Shown here piece by piece: positions 23,915-32,828 of a stretch of 64,000 nt of DNA. Numbering within the stretch: the stretch's first letter is position 1; the number at the start of each line of letters is the position of its first letter. Source of the stretch: a virus. The notes under the pieces were generated by a model. It was not told where the DNA came from, searched no databases, and saw nothing but the letters and a program-made list of their open reading frames with translations. The translations under genes were made by a program, and so were the position numbers. The stretch covers positions 62,001 through 126,000 of IMG/VR virus record IMGVR_UViG_3300022074_000006. One strand, 5' to 3'.

Positions 23915-25236
23915 GTACAAAAGAAGATAAAAAAATATCACACCCGGGTGCTCTAGACATGGGGCTTGAGGGCAGCGATTTTCCACTGGATATCGAAATA
24001 CCACCATGCACAGTCGAAGATGTCGACCGGTCTTTGTTTAATCTCTTGAACGAAAGTCTTCCGTTTCAGTTTGAGGATAAAGGGGCACAAAAGAGAGTTC
24101 CTGTTATATTTGCAACAGGAGAAAGATTTGCTGTCTTGAGAAGAAACGAGCCCCTAAGGGACAAAGCTGGTGCCTTGATTCTTCCCTTGATATCACTTAT
24201 GAGAACGGGAATCAACCAAGATCCTTCACCTTCAGTTGGCCCTCATCATCGTGGGCCTGTTAAGATTAGAAGAAAAATAGACAAGTCAAGTGCCCTGTAC
24301 AAAAGACTAGTGAATTCAGAAGGGTTTAGAAATTCTAGAGATCATGCCCATCCTTCTGCTGGCCTAGGCCCCAAAGGTACCGAGCCGGGAAGGGTAGTTC
24401 AGCGAGGTGTCAAAGAAAAGTCAAACCCTAATGGCATCAAGGGAATGCCAACCTTTGATTTGGCAGACAACGTCTATGAGACGATAGTGATGCCGGCAGT
24501 AAAATATTTTACAGCTTCTTATGACGTGACCTTCTGGTGCCAGTATACAGTTCAAATGAACGACATGATTTCAGCTCTCATTTCAATGTATCAGGACAAC
24601 AACAAAAGAACATTCAAACTTGAAACAGATAAGGGCTACTGGTTTGTTGCTTATGTGGGTGCTGAGCTTAGCCCTCAAGAAAACTTTGATGATTTTTCTG
24701 ATGAAGAGAGGCTTGTGAAGTACACCTTCACAGTAGCAGTTAACGGATATCAGATCAGCCCAGACTATCCGGGTGCTCCAGTTTTTTTGAGAAGACATGT
24801 ATCAGCTTCCCAGATAAGCTTTGAACTAGAAGAAGATCCCGGGGTCGCTGTTCCAACAACTGGACTTTCCGGAGATCCTAGCTCTTTTATTTTAGAAGAC
24901 CTTGCAACTGTTAATGACCCACTTCCAGGACAGTCTGTAGCAGGCTCCGGAGTTGATTCTTCTAGAAGTGTGATAGGTGATATCGTGGCCGCTGGAGCCT
25001 ACGCTGGGTCGGGAACAGGCATGCCGGGACACCCAGCGAACCTCCCGGGAAATACATCGGTCGGAGGAACAGGTGCAGGTCAGACAAATAACGTAATAAT
25101 GAAACATGAAAGACACCCCGTCACAGGAGAAGAGAGGCCTGTCTATACTAAACGGGTGTCTAGGAACTCTAGAAAAGGTGAGACGGTTCACAAGATGGTG
25201 AACCCTAAGGCACTCGGCAATATCGACAATGGTTAG
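23911..25236 (+). CDS. Tail completion and sheath-stabiliser protein (gp15-like)
   Basis: 441 residues, ATGA overlap. The conserved core of T4 gp15 can be followed by eye: RVPVIFATGERFAV near residue 65 (gp15 RVPITYASKEHF), ASYDVTFWCQYTVQMNDMI at about 203-221 (gp15 ELSIFTRYEDDMFQIV), and LVKYTFTVAVNGYQISP at about 269-285 (gp15 RIEWSLTFEVNGWMYPP). gp15 caps the tail tube and sheath and binds the neck. T4 gp15 is 272 aa. Here the extra length is a Gly/Ser-rich insertion and a polar C-terminal tail (from about residue 300). Confidence 0.78.
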   Translation: MSTKEDKKISHPGALDMGLEGSDFPLDIEIPPCTVEDVDRSLFNLLNESLPFQFEDKGAQKRVPVIFATGERFAVLRRNEPLRDKAGALILPLISLMRTGINQDPSPSVGPHHRGPVKIRRKIDKSSALYKRLVNSEGFRNSRDHAHPSAGLGPKGTEPGRVVQRGVKEKSNPNGIKGMPTFDLADNVYETIVMPAVKYFTASYDVTFWCQYTVQMNDMISALISMYQDNNKRTFKLETDKGYWFVAYVGAELSPQENFDDFSDEERLVKYTFTVAVNGYQISPDYPGAPVFLRRHVSASQISFELEEDPGVAVPTTGLSGDPSSFILEDLATVNDPLPGQSVAGSGVDSSRSVIGDIVAAGAYAGSGTGMPGHPANLPGNTSVGGTGAGQTNNVIMKHERHPVTGEERPVYTKRVSRNSRKGETVHKMVNPKALGNIDNG

Positions 25237-25276
25237 CCGTTATTAATAATGTGAAAGAATTTTGACTATGGAAACG

Positions 25277-25283
25277 ATACTTA
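25277..25283 (+). promoter_or_regulatory. Putative promoter motif (ATACTTA)
   Basis: Copy of the ATAYTTA motif in the 83-nt gap before the first tail sheath gene, 37 nt before ATG 25320. TTGACT at 25262-25267 resembles a -35 box but the spacing to any -10-like hexamer is wrong. Confidence 0.35.
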
Positions 25284-25319
25284 ATGTAGGAAGATTAGAT
25301 CCCCGAGGAGATTTGTATT

Positions 25320-28300
25320 ATGGCTGAACAGACTTTTCGCTCTCCAGGATTTTTCGAAAACGAAATTGACCTGGCAGCAAGAGACGCCGCACCTCAAGGC
25401 GTACCAGCAGGAATCATAGGGACTGCTGAGAAGGGACCTGCATTTGTCCCAGTGACTTTGGGAAGTGTCCCCGACTTTACAACAAGGTTTGGTTCTCTTT
25501 CACCAGAGCGCTTTGGACCCTACGCAGTAAATGAATGGTTTAAGAGCAGAGGTGCATTGACTTACATGCGTGTGTTGGGCGCCGGCGCTAACTCGAGCCA
25601 GACACACTTTTCTGACACCAAGAACTTTGGAATAGTCAAGAACGCTGGATTTGTCATACCGGGTGCTTTGCCTCCCGGTGCTACAGGTGGTAATGCTAAA
25701 GCACACGAACATGTTGTGCAGTTTATCACAGCGAGACACAACTTGGCCAACACCGATGGCGGAGAAATGTTTGGCTACCCAATGTTTACTGATAACGATA
25801 GTTTTGCTGAAGAAGTCTCAGACAAGGTAAATCTCGTTCGTGGTGTTCTCTTTACAACTACAGGTTCTAGATTTGAACTCTTAAGCAACGGTGTTGCAGC
25901 TTCAACTTCCATTGTGTTCACTGGACAATCTGCCGCCAATGCAACGATCATCATCAACGATGGGTTTGGAAAATCCAGGACATATTTGGCTGCGGGTGGC
26001 AACGATGCAGGTAGCCTTCAGTTCGATAGAACTGCGGGCGCTCAAGCTGCTGGTCTCAAGCTTGCTATTGACAACACCGCCGGTCATGGAGGTGACATTA
26101 TAACAAGTGTTGATGGAAACACAATCACTTTGACAAATAGGCGGGTTGGAACAGCCGGAAATCAGAACGTAGGTGGTGTAAACCAGTCGAATATGACGAT
26201 AGCGAACAGCGGTAAGTTTGCTGGCGGAATAAACACTTTCTTTGAATACGACGTTCACAAGCATACTTTTACGACCCCGAGTGATTTTTTGAACGCCGCT
26301 AGCAGCAGGTACAAAGATGCACAATCTTACTTCAAGCTTGTTCTTTCAACTTCAGCAGGCGAGACTTTCGGTAAGGACGAAGGAAACCCGGGCGTTAGAA
26401 TACTGACTGCTTCTCTAGAGCCTACCGATCCTTACTACATCGGCAGAATTTTAAACACGGATCCTAAAAAGTTCTATCAAGAGCGTCACTTGCTCTACTT
26501 GGACTTTGCTGTTGAAAGTGAAATGGCAAAGGTTGATACAGCAGCGGGATCGATCGCACTCATGTCAGGATCAGCAAACTCTCCAGGCGATATTAGTCCT
26601 AAGTCTTTTGCCAATAGAACCTTAGACGCGACTTTCATGGAGCTGTTTGGACGATTTGACACCAGGTACACGACACCCAAGACACCTAACATCATCTCTC
26701 AGCCGTTTGGCACAAAAGAGCACGATCTCTTTCACTTTGAGACAGTGTCAGATGGTGAGTGGGGCAACTCTAAGTTCAAGGTATCAATAGCTAATGTACG
26801 TGCCTCTACAGATCCTAGAAACCCCTACGGAACTTTTGAAGTACAGCTAAGAAACTTCAATGATACCGATAAGTCACCTCAAATCTTGGAGGCCTTTCCA
26901 AACTGTACACTCAATCCTCACGACGATAGATACGTTGCAAAACAAATCGGGGATTACAAGGTTCGATGGAACCACGATGCAGAAAACCCGGCAGAACGTC
27001 GTCTGGTTGTGAAGGGGAAGCATCCTAATAGATCACACAGATTTAGAATTGTAATGAACCAGGGAATCGAGGACGGAAACGTTCCTAAGAACGCACTTCC
27101 TTTTGGGTTTAGAGGAATGGAAGTACTCAGGACTTCTGACTCTCTTACAGACAAGATTGATACAAATCTATTCTTCCGAAACGGAGCTAAGGCAGGTGTT
27201 CTTGCAGCAGACGGAGGTGTGGTAAGAATCGATGGAGATCTAGGAGGTCATCAGATACACAAAGCTTCGATCATTCCGCCCTTACCTTTTAGATTTAAAG
27301 TAACAAAGGACGCAGTTGAAAATGTTGGTGTTGGAGCCGACGCCGGGAAGAATTTCATCCCGTCAAATGATAAGTACGTCGGTCGTCCAGGCCAAAATGA
27401 GAGAGTAGACTCTCGATTCTACTGGGGTGTTAAGACAACTCGTTTACCCATAACAGCTTCTTTGCCAGCCGGAGAGATGTCTAACGCTGTCTTGAGGTCA
27501 AATGACAGCAGCAATCTTAACCCTCTTGTCAAGGCTTACACAAAGATGCACGGCATCGGCAAGATGGGAACTTTGATTACCGGATCTGCAGCGGATGAAT
27601 TTAATGACAACAAGTTTACTTTAGCCCGAGTAGCTTTGGAGAATAGCCTAGGAGGTAATAAGCTGGAGACAGTTGTGACAGGAACATCTAGGCAGCACAT
27701 GCTCCAAGCAGTTTACGTTAGAAACGGCCACCCTAATTCTACTAACTACACGATCACAGATCGAAGCAGTTTTAAGACTGATAGAATTACAATGGCAACC
27801 CTTGTAAATTCTTCTTCGGTAATCTTCAATAGGTTTACTGAATACTGCAAGTTTACAACCGTATTCCAGGGTGGCTTTGATGGAACCAATATCCTAAGCC
27901 GAGATGGCTATTACATGACTGACAAGGCTGCATCAAGTGACCCCGGTGGGCATGCCCTTGACGTCCCGGGCGGAGATTGCTACCAAGGGCTTGCACATCT
28001 AGTTGCAGGCGCTGGAGGTAGAAACAGTGTTGTTAGCTCATTTAAGACAGCAACCCGGATCATGACCGATCCAACAACTGTCAGGCTTAACCTGCTTGCA
28101 ATCCCGGGAATGAGAGACCCTGACATCGTTAATGATGCACAGGAAAGAGTCAAGGATTACGGGTTGGCAATGTATGTCATGGACTTGAGAAACTACGACC
28201 AGGACACTAAGCGCCTCTATGACGACTCCAAAAAGAAGCCAGATGTTAGAATCACAGCTGAGCAATTCGAAGGAGAGGCAATCGACAACAATTACAGCGC

Positions 28301-28913
28301 GACTTACTTCCCCGATGTATACATTCGAGACGAAGCGAATAATCGACCTGTAAAGGTTCCAGCTTCCGTGGCTGCGATTTCCGCGCTAGGATTTAACGAT
28401 AGAGTCGGATTCCCATGGTTTGCGCCTGCAGGCTTCAATAGAGGATCTCTTGCTTCTGTGACCAACGTTCACACGCGTCTTTCTTCTGCAGATAGGGACG
28501 AACTCTACGATGTTCGAATTAATCCAATTGCAGTTTTCCCAACAGGAAGATTTGTGATATTCGGTCAAAAGACGCTGCAGCAGGCTAAGTCTGCACTTGA
28601 TCGTGTAAACGTTCGAAGGCTTCTCCTAGAAGTCAAGAGAAGAGTTTCCGGCGTTGCAAGAAAGCTTCTTTTTGAGGCAAACGACGCGCAGACACGTGCA
28701 AGGTTCGTAGGTGAAGTTGCACCACAGCTTGCAACAATTCAGGCTCAAGCAGGAGTCGAAAGATTTGCAGTTGTCTGTGACGGAACAAACAACACATCGG
28801 TTGACGAAGAAGAAAACCGAATGAACGGTAGGATAGTAATAGTTCCGACGCTTGCTGTAGAGTTCATTGCACTGGACTTTATTGTTACAAGTGCTGGTGT
28901 ATCCTTCGAGTAA
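25320..28913 (+). CDS. Tail sheath protein 1 (gp18-like), very long
   Basis: 1197 residues. The N-terminus (FRSPGFFENEIDLAAR, then GVPAGIIGTAEKGPAFVPVTLGS in part) and the C-terminal domain (SALDRVNVRRLLLEVKRRV, then IQAQAGVERFAVVCD) are the conserved sheath core that forms the contractile helix. A large variable middle makes it almost twice T4 gp18 (659 aa). Residues about 193-305 contain a module (LKLAIDN...GHGGDI...ITLTN...GTAGN...FAGG) also found in the protein at 1-2769 and not evident in the next sheath gene. A paralogue follows directly at 28964. Well-supported sheath family; the role of the insertions (surface decoration of the tail) is inferred. Confidence 0.92.
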   Translation: MAEQTFRSPGFFENEIDLAARDAAPQGVPAGIIGTAEKGPAFVPVTLGSVPDFTTRFGSLSPERFGPYAVNEWFKSRGALTYMRVLGAGANSSQTHFSDTKNFGIVKNAGFVIPGALPPGATGGNAKAHEHVVQFITARHNLANTDGGEMFGYPMFTDNDSFAEEVSDKVNLVRGVLFTTTGSRFELLSNGVAASTSIVFTGQSAANATIIINDGFGKSRTYLAAGGNDAGSLQFDRTAGAQAAGLKLAIDNTAGHGGDIITSVDGNTITLTNRRVGTAGNQNVGGVNQSNMTIANSGKFAGGINTFFEYDVHKHTFTTPSDFLNAASSRYKDAQSYFKLVLSTSAGETFGKDEGNPGVRILTASLEPTDPYYIGRILNTDPKKFYQERHLLYLDFAVESEMAKVDTAAGSIALMSGSANSPGDISPKSFANRTLDATFMELFGRFDTRYTTPKTPNIISQPFGTKEHDLFHFETVSDGEWGNSKFKVSIANVRASTDPRNPYGTFEVQLRNFNDTDKSPQILEAFPNCTLNPHDDRYVAKQIGDYKVRWNHDAENPAERRLVVKGKHPNRSHRFRIVMNQGIEDGNVPKNALPFGFRGMEVLRTSDSLTDKIDTNLFFRNGAKAGVLAADGGVVRIDGDLGGHQIHKASIIPPLPFRFKVTKDAVENVGVGADAGKNFIPSNDKYVGRPGQNERVDSRFYWGVKTTRLPITASLPAGEMSNAVLRSNDSSNLNPLVKAYTKMHGIGKMGTLITGSAADEFNDNKFTLARVALENSLGGNKLETVVTGTSRQHMLQAVYVRNGHPNSTNYTITDRSSFKTDRITMATLVNSSSVIFNRFTEYCKFTTVFQGGFDGTNILSRDGYYMTDKAASSDPGGHALDVPGGDCYQGLAHLVAGAGGRNSVVSSFKTATRIMTDPTTVRLNLLAIPGMRDPDIVNDAQERVKDYGLAMYVMDLRNYDQDTKRLYDDSKKKPDVRITAEQFEGEAIDNNYSATYFPDVYIRDEANNRPVKVPASVAAISALGFNDRVGFPWFAPAGFNRGSLASVTNVHTRLSSADRDELYDVRINPIAVFPTGRFVIFGQKTLQQAKSALDRVNVRRLLLEVKRRVSGVARKLLFEANDAQTRARFVGEVAPQLATIQAQAGVERFAVVCDGTNNTSVDEEENRMNGRIVIVPTLAVEFIALDFIVTSAGVSFE

Positions 28914-28922
28914 GAAAATATG

Positions 28923-28928
28923 TATACT
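28923..28928 (+). promoter_or_regulatory. Possible -10 box (TATACT) before sheath 2
   Basis: TATACT in the 50-nt gap between the two sheath genes, 35 nt before ATG 28964, could allow separate expression of the second sheath. No -35 box is convincing. Confidence 0.25.
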
Positions 28929-28963
28929 AGTGAAACAAAATTAAATTTCAGGAGCGAAATGAA

Positions 28964-31900
28964 ATGACAGAATCAACTTCACAAGCCGCAGGCGTAAGAT
29001 CTGCAGAATTAGATCTCAGCGGCCCAACATCAGTTCAGCCTTCTGGTGTGCCAGCAGCTGTTGTTGGGACTTCCACCAAGGGGCGAGCATTTTTACCGAT
29101 GACTTTTGCAACAGTCCAGGACTTTGAAAGAGAGTTCGGAAAAGCTGATGGCAAGCACTTTGGCCCGTTGGCAGTTCATGAATGGATGAGAAATGCTCGA
29201 GCTGGTACGTTTGTTAGAGTCCTAGGTGTAGGCGACGGTAAACAAAGAAGTTCTGTCAATGGTACTGTCAACAAAGCTGGATTCGTTGTCGGAAACGAAC
29301 AAATTCAGCTCTCTACAACGCTAGTAGGACCTAATCTTTCAGCATATGGTGGAACAGATGCCAGACAGGGACTTTCTGGTCGAACTTATTTTCTAGGTGC
29401 ATATATGGAGCCGGCGGGCAGTACATTTACTGATGCAGGCATCACCGCTGTTGGCGTTGACAAGCACGAGCCGATTCTAAGAGGTGTTTTGATGGTGCCG
29501 TCCGGCGTCGTTCCTACGTTGAGTAGTAGTTTTAGAACCCACGGTCAGAATGATACTCCTCTCGGAGCCGTCATACCAAGGATTGCTAACAAAAACAACA
29601 CGTTCCTTAACGATCAAACTGTTACCGGCGTTAAAGGCGGCGCTTTTGGCGATATCAGTGCAGCCGGAGAATTCGTTTTGCTCCTAAACGGATTCAAAGC
29701 CACAGCTGAAAACCCGGGAATCATATCAGCGTCTTTTGACAGATCAGCAGGTAAAACCTTTCTTGGTAAAGCACTCAATACAGACCCAACAAAAATAGAA
29801 AAGTTAGGCCACTATCTTTACACCTACTATGACATTCATCCATCGATTGCCAAGGTTACGACCGATGTGACAAAGATTAAAGATCTAGGCGCTGCAGCAG
29901 ATCAGGCAGCTGGTGCTGGATTTACTGCAAAGTGTTTCATACTTTCAGGCGCTGGAGATTCGAACTCTTTTAATGCAGGAGGAACTAGGCCTAACTATGA
30001 AAATTTTGAGGAAAGATTCCAGACAGCTAAGTCACCTTTCGTGATATCGCAAAAGTTTGGCTCTTCACCTAAAAACCTGTTTAGGTTTCACCAGCTTGAT
30101 GACGGCGCTCTCAATGAACTCGATCGGGTCAAGATCACCATAGAGAACATTAAGGCATCAACAGCAACATACGATGACTTCGGAACATTTGATGTCCTGG
30201 TCAGAAAAATGGCTGATATAGACACAGATCGAAAGGTGATCGAAAGATACACAGCATGTAACTTAGATCCTACTTCTGACGACTATATCGCAAGAAAGAT
30301 TGGTGATTTTCACTTGTTCTACGACTTCGACAGAAGAGAAGGATCACAGAGAATACGTCACGAAGGGCTGTATCCGAATGTTTCAGCGAGAATAAGAGTT
30401 GAAATGCATCCTGACGTTGAGAACGAAGTCATCGAAAAGCGAGCAATACCTTGCGGATTTAGAGGAGCACCTCACTTGCTCACAAGAATGGATGACCCAA
30501 ATAAGCCAGTCTTGCTCAACGCGGTCGGAGGAGACGCCGCCGACGCGACTGCCACTGACACCCACGGCGTGGAAGCTCGTGAGATCGGAGCAGGCGGAGC
30601 ACTCGGAGCGACTGATGCACTTCGAAGTGTAGGACTAACTCGAATGATCGAGCTTCCTATTCCAATGAGAGAGAACCTTCTCAAAGACGACTTAAAGACT
30701 GTCAATTCAAGTTTCACATGGGGCATGCAGTTTGAAAGAAAGGTCAACGTCTCTAAGCCGAACTCTGGTAAAACAATGGACGACACGTGGAACAGCTTTG
30801 TAAAGTTCTTTCCACAAGACACGCTTAGAAATCCTGGATTTCAGGTCTTCGATAACGAGGGAACTGCGAAGAAAGACGGAGTCGAATACGATTGTGACGT
30901 CTTCAACAACAATCTGTTTACTCTAGAGAGAGTCCAGGTTGTCACAGGTGCCTTTGATTTGCCAGATGTCAACAAATGGGACGCGGCAGTCTATAGAAGA
31001 AACGGTGTCAAGACTATTCTTACAGACAAAGACGGAAAAACCCACTCAGCTGCAGACACAAGATTTTTAGATCCATCTAAGGACTTTAAACCGGGTGATA
31101 ATTCCACTCAATACCTTGGATTTACTATGACACTTTTTGGTGGATTTGATGGAAACAACATTTTCAACAAAGAGCGGGCTAAAATGACAGACTACGCTGC
31201 ACGTCTTGAGATGGAAAATCCAAGCATGGCAGGAAATTCTGAGAACACTATTGCTTCTTTCAAGAAAGCGATTGATGTACTGACAGAAAGATCAGATTCC
31301 GATATTCAGCTTTTGGCAATACCTGGCATGAGACACCCAGCGATCACCAACCATGGTATCGACGCTGTTGAAAATAGATTTGACGCGATGTACATAATAG
31401 ACATTGAGGAAATGGATCTAGACAACGTAGTTCTAACTGGGTCTAACATCGACACAGAAGGTCAGCTAATTTCAGTCGAAAACACGGTGAGAAGGCTTCG
31501 AAACAGAAATCTTGATACATCATTCGCGGCAGCTTACTTTCCTGACGTGACGATTGAAAAGCCAGGGTCAACGCAGACTGTCGACGTTCCCCCATCAGTA
31601 GTTGTTCTTGGAGGATTCTCCTTGAATGACTCAGTTGCTCATCCTTGGTTCGCTCCTGCAGGTTTTGCCAGAGGTAGGTTGACAACAACAGTTCGTGGTA
31701 ACGTCAATCTCAACACAGAAAACTTAGATATTCTGTACGATTCTGACATAAACCCATTGAGGCCACATCCTCAGCATGTTGAAGACGGAGTCGTTATGTG
31801 GGGACAGAAGACATTGCTTCAGGCATCTTCTGCTCTAGATAGAGTAAACGTTAGAAGATTGTTGATTGACATCAGACGCAAGGTGAAAGCAGTTGCTTTT

Positions 31901-32149
31901 AACTTCCTGTTCGAACCAAATAGAGAAGATACCCTCGCGTCCTTCTCAGCGCTTGTTACGCCTATACTTAGCAACGTCCAGGCTCAAAGAGGTGTGTCTC
32001 GATTCAAGGTCCAAATAGACACCTCTACGACTACCCAGGCGGATGTCGAGAACAACACAATTAGAGGAAAGATATTCTTGCAGCCAATCAGATCGCTTGA
32101 GTTCGTTGAGCTCACTTTCGTTGTTGCAAATCAGGGAGCTGAAATTTAA
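28964..32149 (+). CDS. Tail sheath protein 2 (gp18-like paralogue)
   Basis: 1061 residues, ATG after CAGGAG. It repeats the architecture of the preceding gene: N-terminal GVPAAVVGTSTKGRAFLPMTF (cf. GVPAGIIGTAEKGPAF), FGPLAVHEWMRNARAGTFVRVLG (cf. FGPYAVNEWFKSRGALTYMRVLG), the HPWFAPAGFARG block, and C-terminal SSALDRVNVRRLLIDIRRKV and NVQAQRGVSRFKVQ. It lacks the roughly 110-residue module found in sheath 1. It appears intact, with the core regions conserved, so both copies are probably made. It may co-assemble with sheath 1, or one copy may form a distinct region of the tail. Confidence 0.9.
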   Translation: MTESTSQAAGVRSAELDLSGPTSVQPSGVPAAVVGTSTKGRAFLPMTFATVQDFEREFGKADGKHFGPLAVHEWMRNARAGTFVRVLGVGDGKQRSSVNGTVNKAGFVVGNEQIQLSTTLVGPNLSAYGGTDARQGLSGRTYFLGAYMEPAGSTFTDAGITAVGVDKHEPILRGVLMVPSGVVPTLSSSFRTHGQNDTPLGAVIPRIANKNNTFLNDQTVTGVKGGAFGDISAAGEFVLLLNGFKATAENPGIISASFDRSAGKTFLGKALNTDPTKIEKLGHYLYTYYDIHPSIAKVTTDVTKIKDLGAAADQAAGAGFTAKCFILSGAGDSNSFNAGGTRPNYENFEERFQTAKSPFVISQKFGSSPKNLFRFHQLDDGALNELDRVKITIENIKASTATYDDFGTFDVLVRKMADIDTDRKVIERYTACNLDPTSDDYIARKIGDFHLFYDFDRREGSQRIRHEGLYPNVSARIRVEMHPDVENEVIEKRAIPCGFRGAPHLLTRMDDPNKPVLLNAVGGDAADATATDTHGVEAREIGAGGALGATDALRSVGLTRMIELPIPMRENLLKDDLKTVNSSFTWGMQFERKVNVSKPNSGKTMDDTWNSFVKFFPQDTLRNPGFQVFDNEGTAKKDGVEYDCDVFNNNLFTLERVQVVTGAFDLPDVNKWDAAVYRRNGVKTILTDKDGKTHSAADTRFLDPSKDFKPGDNSTQYLGFTMTLFGGFDGNNIFNKERAKMTDYAARLEMENPSMAGNSENTIASFKKAIDVLTERSDSDIQLLAIPGMRHPAITNHGIDAVENRFDAMYIIDIEEMDLDNVVLTGSNIDTEGQLISVENTVRRLRNRNLDTSFAAAYFPDVTIEKPGSTQTVDVPPSVVVLGGFSLNDSVAHPWFAPAGFARGRLTTTVRGNVNLNTENLDILYDSDINPLRPHPQHVEDGVVMWGQKTLLQASSALDRVNVRRLLIDIRRKVKAVAFNFLFEPNREDTLASFSALVTPILSNVQAQRGVSRFKVQIDTSTTTQADVENNTIRGKIFLQPIRSLEFVELTFVVANQGAEI

Positions 32150-32156
32150 TTCAGCT
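32137..32156 (+). other. Hairpin across the stop codon of sheath 2
   Basis: Perfect 7-bp inverted repeat AGCTGAA / TTCAGCT with a 6-nt loop containing the TAA stop. No T-run follows, so it is not a standard terminator. It might stabilise the mRNA 3' end or damp readthrough. Confidence 0.35.
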
Positions 32157-32158
32157 GC

Positions 32159-32165
32159 ATACTTA
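32159..32165 (+). promoter_or_regulatory. Putative promoter motif (ATACTTA)
   Basis: Copy of the ATAYTTA motif, 38 nt before ATG 32203 of the tail tube gene, immediately after the hairpin at 32137-32156. Confidence 0.35.
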
Positions 32166-32202
32166 TTAAATGCCCAGAACGATTTTTAAGGAGTAAAAAC
32201 AA

Positions 32203-32691
32203 ATGGCAGATACATTAAACGTCTCGGAGATGTTACCCAACAAGTTCGAGCCCAAGAGAAAGTTTCGTTGGGTTTTCGCTATCGAGGGTATTGACAGCTT
32301 TCTGTTAAAGACGGCAGCGAGACCTGCCGTAACCACTGCAGAAATTGAAGTTCCGTTCATCAACGCGACACGATACATTGCAGGCAAAACAAAGTTTGAG
32401 CAAATCAACTTGACGCTTCACGATCCGATCGCACCATCTGGAGCGCAGCAGGTCATGGAGTGGGTAAGAACTCACTATGAGTCAGTTTCAGGCCGGTCTG
32501 GATACGCTGATTTCTATAAGAGAGATTGTCAGCTTAAGATGTTGGACCCAGTAGGTACTGTTGTTGAGCTTTGGGACATGAAGGGGTGCTTCATAACAAG
32601 CGCTAACTTCAACGATCTTGACTACGCAGCAGACGATGCAGTTGAGATTTCACTCACCCTCCGATACGACAACTGCATCCTCCAGTACTAA
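32203..32691 (+). CDS. Tail tube protein (gp19-like)
   Basis: 162 residues, ATG after TAAGGAG. Length and pattern match T4 gp19 (163 aa): an N-terminal KRKFRWVFAIEGIDSFLLKT strand pair, EVPFINATRYIAGKTKFEQI (about 47-66), INLTLHDPI and the C-terminal beta strands (DAVEISLTLRYDNC). It polymerises into the inner tube around which the sheath contracts. It follows the sheath genes as in T4 (18-19) and is closed by a terminator at 32717. One tube protein for two sheath proteins is notable. Confidence 0.92.
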   Translation: MADTLNVSEMLPNKFEPKRKFRWVFAIEGIDSFLLKTAARPAVTTAEIEVPFINATRYIAGKTKFEQINLTLHDPIAPSGAQQVMEWVRTHYESVSGRSGYADFYKRDCQLKMLDPVGTVVELWDMKGCFITSANFNDLDYAADDAVEISLTLRYDNCILQY

Positions 32692-32716
32692 TATCTTACA
32701 ACGTTCTGGAAAAGAT

Positions 32717-32740
32717 AAAGGGCGCCTTGTGCGCCCTTTT
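32717..32740 (+). terminator. Rho-independent terminator after tail tube gene
   Basis: 9-bp stem AAAGGGCGC / GCGCCCTTT with a CTTGT loop; the 3' side runs into four T and then CT. Ends the neck-sheath-tube unit. Confidence 0.85.
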
Positions 32741-32828
32741 CTGTGTCAAAAAATAGTTTACTCTTAACAAAAGCGGTATTTATTTAAATGTACTTGACTG
32801 TATTCACACATAGGAGGACTCGAGTTTA

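Noticed and set aside
28964-32149. Second sheath gene as a decaying pseudogene
   Set aside because: The frame is intact over 1061 codons, has a good ribosome binding site, and retains the conserved N- and C-terminal sheath blocks.
32137-32156. Hairpin after sheath 2 as a rho-independent terminator
   Set aside because: The stem is good but no T-run follows; kept only as a hairpin of unknown role.
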